The notes under the pieces: generated by a model | The model's input: only the letters and a program-made list of their open reading frames with translations | Database searches by the model: none | What the model was told of the DNA's origin: nothing | Translations under genes and position numbers: made by a program | Part shown: one piece after another, positions 16,326 to 24,238 of the stretch | Layout: each line of letters begins with the position of its first letter | How positions within the stretch are numbered: the first letter of the stretch is position 1 | Virus record (IMG/VR): IMGVR_UViG_3300029266_000219 | Location: 1-30,783 of that record | Reading direction: 5' to 3' (one strand) | Length of the DNA stretch: 30,783 nucleotides | DNA from: a virus

Positions 16326-19300
16326 ATGCCAAAATATATAGTACAGAACCAAACTTACGATATACCCGAAGAGGAAATAGATGGTTTTCTTTCTGAATTT
16401 CCAGAAGCAAAACTTCTAGAAGAGGGAAAGACAACTCCCACAGATCAGGACACGTCTGTGGATGCAAACGAAGTGTCCGAAACTACGGAATCACCATCGG
16501 AAGTTGGTTCTTTGGATGTACCAACAGAAGCTGAGTCTGACGCTAGTAAAACCGATTTTATTCCTTACAATGATCCAGATTCTAAATTTACTGCTGAAAA
16601 GCAAGTAGAACTAGAACTTAAGCAACAAAACATTGCAGCTAAAGAGATCATGCAAGCAATGTATCCAGATATGTTTCCTACCGAAGAACAGGAAACTCAA
16701 ATGAAAGAGGATGAAGGAGAATTTACTGGTATAAACGAATTCGAAGAAAATCTTAGAGTTTCTGCCGGTGAATTAAAGGCAAGAGAAATAAGAGAAAAAG
16801 AAAGACAATATTACGCTGAAAATCCTGAGAAATTAACAGCTGCTCAAAGTGTTCAAAACACTCTTACTAATGGTTTCCTTCAATTATCTACAGTAGATGA
16901 TAGAGCCGCTTGGTTGTATGGTTACATAGGTAAAGAAGGTTACATTCCTTCGCCTCTTTTTGATGAAGAAGATTACGATAAAATGCTAGCTAATTCCACT
17001 AAAGAAATAGCTAGAATAGATTCTCTTTCAAACAGTACAATAGGTTTTACAAAGTTAGGAGAAAGAGAAGGAGCAGACGCAGTTATAGGAGGAGCAGCAG
17101 CTACTTTTAATGCAGTTTCAGGTTTTGTAGCATCAGCTATAACTGGTATCGCTACTCTTGGAGTAGGTCTTTTTACCGACATGGTGGGAGGAGCTATAAA
17201 AAGCTTTAACGATACTAAAGCGAAAGAAGCAGGTATAACAACAGGAGAGTTAATAGAAAAAGGTGAAGCTGAATTTTTAGCTCCAGCCACGATAGGAGTA
17301 CTTCAGTATTCTTTAGAAAAATATGGTATTAAAAAAGTTGCTGCGGGTATAAACTCGTTAGGTAATGGAGCTGTTAAAACTTTAGTTAGCATGATAAATG
17401 CTGGTGGAAAAGAAGGAATGACAGAATGGGTTCAATTTGGGTTAGATAATCTAAATATTGGCCTAGCTGAAGGTAAATCTTCTTTAGAGGCTGGTGAAGA
17501 CGCTGGTAAGTCTTTACTTACAATTGAAGCCGCTGAAGTATTTTTAAACGGTTTTGCTGGTGGTGGAGCTTCTGTAGGTGGAGGTAAAGCGCTTAAAGCT
17601 AGTTTTGGAATAAGAAGTGCAGCTGAAAAACAAGATATTAATTATTATTTACAATCTATTAGTAATTTAGAAAATAGCAAATTTCAGAAAAATTTAAGTG
17701 AAGATGAAATTAGCATTATAAATGCTACACAGTTAGAATTTAAACAAAAATTAAAAGAAACTATAACTAAAAATAAAGGGGTTATGGCTTTTTTGAGTGA
17801 AACAGACAAGGAAAATGTTAGTAACGACATGGACATACTGGCTGAAAATCAAAAGAAAATCAATGAAATAAACTCTTCTAATAAATACACAGACGAAACT
17901 AAAAAAATAATGGTTATGTCTTTAGAAGCTGCTAGAGATCAAGCTAGTCAAAACATAAGTGACGTAAAAAACGAAGCGCAAAGAGAATTTGAAAAAGCTA
18001 TAAAAGCTAGAAAAGAATTAGATGAATCAGCTAAAAAAAGAGGAGACGATACCTTAACCACTAAAGAATTAGCGGAACAACTAAAGTACGAACTTAAAGA
18101 CGACTTAACTCCTGATCAATTAAAAGAAATAGCCACAGATAATTTTGATGTAAAAAAAGATTATGGTTTTTTAAAAGATGGAGTAATATACTTGAATACT
18201 GCGGTGTTAGATAATAGTAACGAAGTTAAAACAGCTTCACATGAATTATTACATGCAATCTTAAACAAAGCTGTATTAGATAAGTCAATGACAAAAGAAA
18301 GTATAGAGACTTGGCTAGGTACTACTTTCACTTCAAGTCAAGTTGAAGATCTTAAATCTAAAATGGATGAAAAAGGTTATGATTCTAAATATTTAGAGGG
18401 TAGACCTGATGAGTATTTAACTCAAATATATGAATTAAATTTAATAGAAAAAGAAGGTAATTGGGAAAAAATAGGTGTATTTGTTCAAGAGATAATTTCA
18501 AAAGTAACAAATGGCAAAGTAAATCTTAAATTTGTAGAAAAAAATGAATTAAAATCATTTTTAAGAGATTATCAAAAAAGTATTAAAACAGGTAAACTTT
18601 CTCAAAGTGTTATAGATATGGCTGGCGCAGATGTTGTTGCTGGTGAAGCTGACTCTAGATCCGAAGAAGCATCAACTAAAGTTCAAGAGTTATACGATGC
18701 GCAAGGTGAAGCTGCTGCTTTTGATATTATAGAGCAGTTTAAACCTATAACAAGCAAGATAGTAGAAAAAAGATCTCAAGCTCCAGGGTTTGACAGACAG
18801 CTACTTACTGACGAAGTAGAAACAGGTAAACGTGGTATATTAGATTTAATTAAAGAATATAAACCTGAGTCTGGTGTTCCATTAGCTGCTTATATAAATA
18901 AGTTTTTACCAGCTAGAGCTATAGAAGCGTCTAAAAGAATACTAGGTGAAGAATTTACAGATGATATAACTGAAGCTAAAGGTGTTGCTGCTGAAGAAAT
19001 TGCAGTTGATTTTGATAAGAAAAAAGAAAAGTCAATAAAGCCTAAAGAAAGCTTAAGAAATTCTATACCAATAAGCGACGCTGTTGTTCAAAAGATAAGA
19101 GATGCTGTTGTTAAGACTTTTGGAACTAAATTAGGTTCTGTTGAAAATAAACAAGATTTTAAAGAAGAATTAAGAAAAGCTTTTAGAACTGAATTAAAAA
19201 CAACTATAGCTAAAGAAGTTTTAGGAACTAGAGATTCTTATGAAACGTTTTTAAGAGATAATTTTGAAGCTATATATGAAGCTATACCTCAAGAGGTTAT

Positions 19301-22300
19301 AAATAAAAGATTTAAATCATTTAAAGAACCAGTATTAGACAAAGATGGCAAGCAAGTAAGAGAGAAAACAGCTCAAGGTAACGCTGTGTTTAAAAAGAAA
19401 AAAATATCTAAAGCGGAGTTTATTAAAAACTTTTTAGGTATAGATGTTGGCGCGTCTACAAAAGGTACTAGAAAAGATGCGTTAGCTGAAACGCTAGCTG
19501 AAGAGTTTGCTTTTGACGCTACTCCTGAGACTATACAAACTAAAGAAGTTTCAGATAAACGAGACTTTATAGATAAAGAACAGTCAACCGCAAAAGTTGC
19601 AGATGCTATAGGTAGACCAGTTGATCTAGCATTTAGTAAAGCAGTTGCTAAAGTTATAGAAAGAAAAGATCCTGATCGACAAACGGCAATTAAAGAGGCG
19701 TTAGAGGGTTCTGACAAAAGATTAGCTGATTTTTCTATAAACGGTAAAATTAATTTTAATTCTTTTGTTGAATATGTATTTTCTAATGATAATTTATTAA
19801 CCAATAGTGAAAAAAATACAATAGCCAATGCTTATAATGATGAATATAAAAAATTAGATGAAGACGTAAAGAAAGTAATAAAACCTACGTTTAAAATTGA
19901 TGGAAAAAAATACACGTTAAAAGATTTTTTAACTAATAAGGTTTTATCAAAAGTAGATGCTTTAGATAGTTACGCTAAAATGGTTTTAGCTTTAACTGGT
20001 TTCGAAGGCAAGCCAGACTTAAGTAGTGATATTTTTGTTAAAGATTTACAAAATAAATTAGGTTCTGTATTAAAAAACATAGGTTGGTCTAAACAGCAAA
20101 CACAGAGATTTATAGGAAGAGGCTTGAAAGCTCCAGCCAAGATAGGAAATGGCGATCTAACGTCTGTTAACGGAAGGTTAGTGTATAAGAAAATTCCTAA
20201 GAAAAACAATAAAGCAGGTAAACTTGTACCTCCAACTAATAGATTTGGAATATTTGAGAATTCTGCAAAAGTTGATACTTGGATAAATTCTTTAGGTTTA
20301 AAAGATGATCCTAATTTTGTAGATATATACACAACAGACTTATCTAAACCACCTAAAAGCGGTGAAATGTATTCTGCTGAAAAAAGAGCTAAAATAGTAG
20401 AAGCTGGCCAACAGGACAATAAAGCTTTTAGACAAGTAATAAAAGGATTAAGAGTTTCTTATCAAAACGGAGAAATGACTCACACTCAAATTGTTGCAAT
20501 GTTAATGGCTATGAACAACAATCCATCAGGATTAACTAGAACATCAGCTATATTAGATTTTATTCCTTTTATAAATATACCAGGCGTAAGAGTTTTAGAG
20601 CATATGACACCAGCTTTAGTTGTTAATTTATCTGCATTAGACTATATAATGCAGAAAAAAGAATCTAATAGCTTTGACGATGTAATGGACAATTATAGAA
20701 CCGCTTATCTTCCTAAAGCTTTTGATGATATAGTTAATAAATATTATAAAGACTTCATGCCCTTCTATTGGGATACAAATAAAGCTTCTATAATAAGATA
20801 TCAAAATGCTGAATTTGAATTTGACTTGCCTTTATACCAGTTATCTACTGGATATATTGTAGACAAAAACTATAATAATGACAAAAAGTTTCAAATTAAA
20901 TTTAACAAAGATTCTTTAAAAGCTTTAGATTATAGTCCCTCTACTGAATCAGGAGTAAATGAAATTGCTTATTCTAAAGGTAAAGCTTCAAAAAGCAACA
21001 ATAATAAACTGCCAAAAGATCAAAGACTTGAAAAAGACTTTACAAATAACATGATCTTAGACAGGATGAAAGATTTTGACAGAGAAAATGTTGATTCCGA
21101 GTTAAATTCAATTAAATCTTTAGACTTAAGTAGAGACTTCAATGACATTATTGAAAACAAGACCGGTATATCGTCTAATAAAACTTATGCAAGAGTTAAA
21201 GCTGAAGTTGCTGGCGCTAGTAAAGGTAAATTTAACTTCTTTATCCCGCCATCTGCTGAAGATTTTGTAGGTTTATTGTATTCTACATTAGGCAAAGGAT
21301 CTACAGGTGATGCTCAAATGGCATGGTACAAAGCTCATTTGCTTAATCCATTCGCAAGAGCAATGGAAAATATGGCGAATGACAGAGTTGCCATGATGCA
21401 GGATTTTAAAGAACTAAAAAAAGCTTTAAAAATAATACCTAAAGATCTGCGTAAAAAAATTCCAGGAGAACCTTTCACCAAAGAGCAAGCTGTTAGAGTT
21501 TACATATGGAACCAGCAGGGTATGGAAGTGCCTGGATTGTCAAATCAAGATCAAAAAGATTTAATAGATTTTGTTTCTAAAGATAAAGATTTAGTTATAT
21601 TTGCGCAAGAACTAATAGCTATAAATAAAGGAGATGATTATGCTAAGCCTGACGCTGGATGGGTAGCAGGAACTATTGATACTGATTTTTTAAAAGCGCT
21701 AAACACAACAAAAAGAAGTAAATATTTAGAAGTTTGGGAGCGTAATGTAGATGAAATATTTTCAGAACCTAATTTAAACAAGTTAGAAGCTGCTTATGGT
21801 AAACCTTATCGTGTAGCTATGGAGAATATCTTAGCTAGAATGAAGACAGGTAGAAATAGAAGTTTTGGTGCAGACACTATAACAGGTAGGTTTACTGATT
21901 GGTTGACAAATTCTGTTGGTGCTATTATGTTTTTTAACACAAGATCAGCTGTATTGCAAACTATATCAGCTGTCAATTTTATTAATTTTAGTGATAATAA
22001 TGTTTTAAAAGCTGGTCAAGCTTTTGCTAATCAACCTCAATATTGGAAAGATTTTATTAAATTATTTAATTCACCGTTTTTGCTAGATAGACGCAGTGGT
22101 GTAAAATTAAACGTAAACGAAGCTGATATTGCTGAAATGGCTGAAGGTCCTGGCAATAGTGCTAGAAATGTAATAGCTGGTTTATTAAAGATAGGTTTTT
22201 TACCTACTCAATTAGCAGATAGTTTTGCAATTGCATCAGGTGGAGCATCTTTTTATAGAAACAGAATTAAAGCTTTACAAAAAGAAGGTTTAACTGAAGC

Positions 22301-23153
22301 TGAAGCCGAAGTAGAAGCTTTTAGAGATTTTAGAGAAATCGCAGAAGAGTCTCAACAATCAAGTAGACCTGATAAAATTAGTCAACAACAAGCTGGTCCA
22401 TTAGGACGTATAGTATTAGCTTTTGCTAACACGCCAGCACAATATGCGCGATTAATTAAGAAAGCTGCTAGCGATCTTAAGAATGGTCGAGGAGATGCTA
22501 AAACAAACATATCTAAGATCATATACTATGGAGTAGCACAAAACCTTTTATTTTCTGCTTTACAACAAGCTTTATTCGCTATAGGATTTGGTGATGATGA
22601 TGAAGAAGAAGAGAAACGTGACGAAAAATACTTCAACATAATAAATAGTATGTCAGATAGTATATTGCGCGGTATAGGAATTGGTGGTGCTATTGTTTCT
22701 GTGGTTAAAAATACAGCTATAAAATTAGCTAAAGAAGCAGATAAGAAATCTCCTAAATATCAAGACGCAGTAGTTAAAGGGGTGTTACAAATATCTCCAC
22801 CTATATCATCTAAAATAGGTAAATTACAATCTGCTGGTAGATCTTATTCTTGGAATAAAGAAGAGATGATGACTAAAGGTTGGGCTATAGATAATCCAGC
22901 TTATTTAGCGAGTGGAAATGTAGTATCTGCAATAACAAACTTACCTTTAGATAGAGCTGTTAAGAAGATAACTAATATAGTAGATGCTGGAAATGAAAAC
23001 ACAGAATATTATAAAAGAATAGCTTTAGTTTTAGGATGGTCAGCTTGGGAGCTTGATATTGAAAAAGAAAAATTTAAAAAAAGTAAATCTAAATCAAAAT
23101 TTGAAAGTAAGTTTAAAAGTAAGTTTGAATCTAAATTTAAAAACAAAAACTAA
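16326..23153 (+). CDS. 2275-aa giant internal virion / polyvalent protein with HExxH zincin site
   Basis: This uninterrupted gene takes up more than a fifth of the window. The first 25 residues (P-K-Y-I-V-Q-N-Q-T-Y-D-I-P-E-E-E) are a small motif I associate with N-termini of large phage virion proteins. An acidic disordered stretch follows to about 75. A hydrophobic Ala/Gly region lies at about 254-292 and a coiled-coil-rich region at about 432-575. A zinc-protease signature H639-E640-L-L-H643 sits in T-A-S-H-E-L-L-H-A-I-L, with E696 (P-D-E-Y) a candidate third ligand. Long Lys/Glu-rich helical regions follow. Near the end there is a hydrophobic segment (about 2065-2088), an acidic run (D-D-D-E-E-E-E) and a basic Lys-Ser-Lys-Phe repeat tail. 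It is the last of three internal-virion candidates, so it is probably ejected into the host. The layout recalls polyvalent proteins with a protease domain. Confidence 0.65.
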   Translation: MPKYIVQNQTYDIPEEEIDGFLSEFPEAKLLEEGKTTPTDQDTSVDANEVSETTESPSEVGSLDVPTEAESDASKTDFIPYNDPDSKFTAEKQVELELKQQNIAAKEIMQAMYPDMFPTEEQETQMKEDEGEFTGINEFEENLRVSAGELKAREIREKERQYYAENPEKLTAAQSVQNTLTNGFLQLSTVDDRAAWLYGYIGKEGYIPSPLFDEEDYDKMLANSTKEIARIDSLSNSTIGFTKLGEREGADAVIGGAAATFNAVSGFVASAITGIATLGVGLFTDMVGGAIKSFNDTKAKEAGITTGELIEKGEAEFLAPATIGVLQYSLEKYGIKKVAAGINSLGNGAVKTLVSMINAGGKEGMTEWVQFGLDNLNIGLAEGKSSLEAGEDAGKSLLTIEAAEVFLNGFAGGGASVGGGKALKASFGIRSAAEKQDINYYLQSISNLENSKFQKNLSEDEISIINATQLEFKQKLKETITKNKGVMAFLSETDKENVSNDMDILAENQKKINEINSSNKYTDETKKIMVMSLEAARDQASQNISDVKNEAQREFEKAIKARKELDESAKKRGDDTLTTKELAEQLKYELKDDLTPDQLKEIATDNFDVKKDYGFLKDGVIYLNTAVLDNSNEVKTASHELLHAILNKAVLDKSMTKESIETWLGTTFTSSQVEDLKSKMDEKGYDSKYLEGRPDEYLTQIYELNLIEKEGNWEKIGVFVQEIISKVTNGKVNLKFVEKNELKSFLRDYQKSIKTGKLSQSVIDMAGADVVAGEADSRSEEASTKVQELYDAQGEAAAFDIIEQFKPITSKIVEKRSQAPGFDRQLLTDEVETGKRGILDLIKEYKPESGVPLAAYINKFLPARAIEASKRILGEEFTDDITEAKGVAAEEIAVDFDKKKEKSIKPKESLRNSIPISDAVVQKIRDAVVKTFGTKLGSVENKQDFKEELRKAFRTELKTTIAKEVLGTRDSYETFLRDNFEAIYEAIPQEVINKRFKSFKEPVLDKDGKQVREKTAQGNAVFKKKKISKAEFIKNFLGIDVGASTKGTRKDALAETLAEEFAFDATPETIQTKEVSDKRDFIDKEQSTAKVADAIGRPVDLAFSKAVAKVIERKDPDRQTAIKEALEGSDKRLADFSINGKINFNSFVEYVFSNDNLLTNSEKNTIANAYNDEYKKLDEDVKKVIKPTFKIDGKKYTLKDFLTNKVLSKVDALDSYAKMVLALTGFEGKPDLSSDIFVKDLQNKLGSVLKNIGWSKQQTQRFIGRGLKAPAKIGNGDLTSVNGRLVYKKIPKKNNKAGKLVPPTNRFGIFENSAKVDTWINSLGLKDDPNFVDIYTTDLSKPPKSGEMYSAEKRAKIVEAGQQDNKAFRQVIKGLRVSYQNGEMTHTQIVAMLMAMNNNPSGLTRTSAILDFIPFINIPGVRVLEHMTPALVVNLSALDYIMQKKESNSFDDVMDNYRTAYLPKAFDDIVNKYYKDFMPFYWDTNKASIIRYQNAEFEFDLPLYQLSTGYIVDKNYNNDKKFQIKFNKDSLKALDYSPSTESGVNEIAYSKGKASKSNNNKLPKDQRLEKDFTNNMILDRMKDFDRENVDSELNSIKSLDLSRDFNDIIENKTGISSNKTYARVKAEVAGASKGKFNFFIPPSAEDFVGLLYSTLGKGSTGDAQMAWYKAHLLNPFARAMENMANDRVAMMQDFKELKKALKIIPKDLRKKIPGEPFTKEQAVRVYIWNQQGMEVPGLSNQDQKDLIDFVSKDKDLVIFAQELIAINKGDDYAKPDAGWVAGTIDTDFLKALNTTKRSKYLEVWERNVDEIFSEPNLNKLEAAYGKPYRVAMENILARMKTGRNRSFGADTITGRFTDWLTNSVGAIMFFNTRSAVLQTISAVNFINFSDNNVLKAGQAFANQPQYWKDFIKLFNSPFLLDRRSGVKLNVNEADIAEMAEGPGNSARNVIAGLLKIGFLPTQLADSFAIASGGASFYRNRIKALQKEGLTEAEAEVEAFRDFREIAEESQQSSRPDKISQQQAGPLGRIVLAFANTPAQYARLIKKAASDLKNGRGDAKTNISKIIYYGVAQNLLFSALQQALFAIGFGDDDEEEEKRDEKYFNIINSMSDSILRGIGIGGAIVSVVKNTAIKLAKEADKKSPKYQDAVVKGVLQISPPISSKIGKLQSAGRSYSWNKEEMMTKGWAIDNPAYLASGNVVSAITNLPLDRAVKKITNIVDAGNENTEYYKRIALVLGWSAWELDIEKEKFKKSKSKSKFESKFKSKFESKFKNKN
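23071..23150 (+). repeat. Low-complexity repeat coding basic (K/E)SKF tail
   Basis: The last 26 codons of the giant gene repeat a short A/T unit coding variants of Lys/Glu-Ser-Lys-Phe about five times. Synonymous Ser and Lys codons vary between units (AGT/TCT), so the amino acids rather than the bases appear to be kept. The result is a strongly basic, aromatic-spaced tail. Confidence 0.7.
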
Positions 23154-23528
23154 ATGAGTTTAAAAGCAAAAAACGATTTAAGACATTACGCCGGTGCGGC
23201 AGGTATATTTATTTTAATCATATTATTGTTATTATTTTTAAGTTTTAATCAAATTCCTCCAGTTAATAAAGACATATTCGTGACCGTCACAGGAATGGTG
23301 GTAGGTAGTTTATCCGTTGTAATATACACTATAATAGGCCGTAATCCAGACGAAGTTGACGCTTTAACTAAGAAAGTAGATTCACTACAAACATCTAACG
23401 ATCATCTAGTAAAACAAAAAGACGAACTAGAAAAGATGGTTATAACTTTACAAGAAAATATGATTGATAAAATCAGTGTACTTGGTGCTAGTTTTATAGA
23501 TAACTTAATTGAAAAAAGAAATAAATGA
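23154..23528 (+). CDS. Holin-like two-membrane-span protein with coiled-coil tail
   Basis: A 124-residue protein with a charged N-terminus, a first transmembrane helix at about residues 14-32 (I-F-I-L-I-I-L-L-L-L-F-L), a second at about 42-62 (V-T-G-M-V-V-G-S-L-S-V-V-I-Y-T-I-I), and a charged heptad coiled coil (about 67-124). It starts immediately after the stop of the giant gene and overlaps the peptidase start by ATGA. Small two-span proteins beside an endolysin are usually holins, which permeabilise the inner membrane so that the endolysin can reach the wall. The long coiled coil is larger than in many holins; an antiholin or anchoring role is possible. Confidence 0.62.
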   Translation: MSLKAKNDLRHYAGAAGIFILIILLLLFLSFNQIPPVNKDIFVTVTGMVVGSLSVVIYTIIGRNPDEVDALTKKVDSLQTSNDHLVKQKDELEKMVITLQENMIDKISVLGASFIDNLIEKRNK

Positions 23529-23881
23529 AATTAAAATACTTTAACGATAAGCACGATTTTAAAGGTAACATGGATAAGATGGATTCTAAGCTGCTTGGAA
23601 TGCTAGATGCATTACGTGCTGAGTATGGTTTTCCTATTCAACTAACGTCATCCTATAGGTCTCCTGATCACCCTATCGAGGCTGCTAAAAGAGAACCTGG
23701 AGAACACGCTCATGGATGTGCTGTGGATATTGTTTGTATTGGAGGTGAAGCTACCTTAAGATTGGTAAAAGCCGCTTTAAAGATAGGCTTCTTAAGAATA
23801 GGCGTAAGTAGAAAGAAGAATTTCGTACATTTAGGTATCGGATACCCCGGAGCGCCTAAAATGACAATGTGGACATATTAA
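23525..23881 (+). CDS. M15-family peptidoglycan peptidase (endolysin)
   Basis: A 118-residue single-domain protein. It has the VanY/M15 zinc-peptidase pattern: S-S-Y-R-S-P near residue 40, the ligand motif H-x-x-G-x-A-x-D within H-A-H-G-C-A-V-D (about 59-66), and a C-terminal F-V-H-L-G-I that supplies the third ligand. M15 enzymes cut peptide bonds in peptidoglycan stems (D,D-carboxypeptidase or L-Ala-D-Glu endopeptidase activity). It has no signal peptide, so export would depend on the adjacent holin. The ATGA overlap with the holin-like gene suggests coupled translation. It is the only wall-degrading enzyme visible here, so it is the probable endolysin. Confidence 0.85.
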   Translation: MKLKYFNDKHDFKGNMDKMDSKLLGMLDALRAEYGFPIQLTSSYRSPDHPIEAAKREPGEHAHGCAVDIVCIGGEATLRLVKAALKIGFLRIGVSRKKNFVHLGIGYPGAPKMTMWTY

Positions 23882-23895
23882 TAAATAAATAAATT

Positions 23896-24033
23896 ATGAT
23901 AAAACTAAGCCCGTTAAGATTAGAGCCAAGTTGCTGGAAAGGTTATGAAGCACAAGGAAAAAAGAAATCTCCAAGCGGAAAGAAAACTGCTGGAGGTAAA
24001 GTTAAGATGGTTAATAACTGTGTAAAAAAATAA
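23896..24033 (+). CDS. Small basic protein with C-terminal N-C-V motif (45 aa)
   Basis: ATG 23896 opens a 45-codon frame ending at TAA 24031-24033, with leader ATAAATAAATT like the neighbouring genes. The product contains C-W-K-G-Y-E-A near residues 13-19, a Lys/Gly/Ser-rich middle, and K-M-V-N-N-C-V-K-K at the end. From memory, many marine phages carry a C-W-K-G-Y-x-A ... M-V-P-N-C-V cassette, either as a small gene or as a tail on a structural protein; here Pro is replaced by Asn. Two conserved Cys suggest a disulfide or metal role. Function is unknown. Confidence 0.6.
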   Translation: MIKLSPLRLEPSCWKGYEAQGKKKSPSGKKTAGGKVKMVNNCVKK

Positions 24034-24034
24034 T

Positions 24035-24136
24035 ATGAAATATTTAAAAAAAAAATGGAACTCATTAATGTATTTTTTAATGTTTAAAAACTATAATGAA
24101 AAATGCGATTGCAATGGCAAATGTGTTTGTAAGTAA
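24035..24136 (+). CDS. 33-aa basic, Cys-rich mini-protein
   Basis: ATG 24035 lies 1 nt after the preceding stop, and the frame runs to TAA 24134-24136. The N-terminal half is basic then hydrophobic (S-L-M-Y-F-L-M-F), and the end carries C-D-C-N-G-K-C-V-C-K, a C-x-C-x3-C-x-C cluster that could bind a metal ion or form disulfides. A run of ten A bases (24046-24055) lies inside the frame. Coding status is supported by tight spacing and by the Cys pattern, but it is short. Confidence 0.45.
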   Translation: MKYLKKKWNSLMYFLMFKNYNEKCDCNGKCVCK

Positions 24137-24146
24137 CAGCACCACT

Positions 24147-24186
24147 AGGAACAAATAAAAACTGGGCACCATACCCAACCGTTCCT
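24147..24186. repeat. Nested inverted repeat before terminator
   Basis: The outer arms AGGAAC (24147-24152) and GTTCCT (24181-24186) enclose inner arms TGGG (24163-24166) and CCCA (24174-24177) with a 7-nt loop. GTAAC flanks the structure on both sides (24133-24137 and 24186-24190). The bases are GC-richer than their surroundings. It may be an RNA 3' structure, a protein-binding site or a recombination or processing signal. Confidence 0.4.
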
Positions 24187-24195
24187 GTAACCAAG

Positions 24196-24226
24196 AAAGG
24201 GGATCACTCGCGTGGTCCCCTTTTTT
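24196..24226. terminator. Bidirectional intrinsic terminator between converging operons
   Basis: GGGGATCAC (24199-24207) pairs with GTGGTCCCC (24212-24220), 9 bp with one G-U, around a TCGC loop. The stem is flanked by AGAAA on the left and TTTTTT on the right, so a U-tract exists for + strand transcripts and a U-rich TTTCTT for - strand ones. It sits 12 nt from the nrdA stop and ends both the virion/lysis and nucleotide operons. Confidence 0.88.
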
Positions 24227-24238
24227 AGATTTTAATTA

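Noticed and set aside
19373-20419. Minus-strand frames of about 150 codons opposite the giant gene
   Set aside because: They arise from the codon bias of the + strand gene (few antisense stops) and have Ser/Leu-rich shadow composition.
24137-24195. Possible tRNA or small structured RNA gene
   Set aside because: No cloverleaf, no T-loop GTTC box in the right place and no CCA; only nested inverted repeats are seen.
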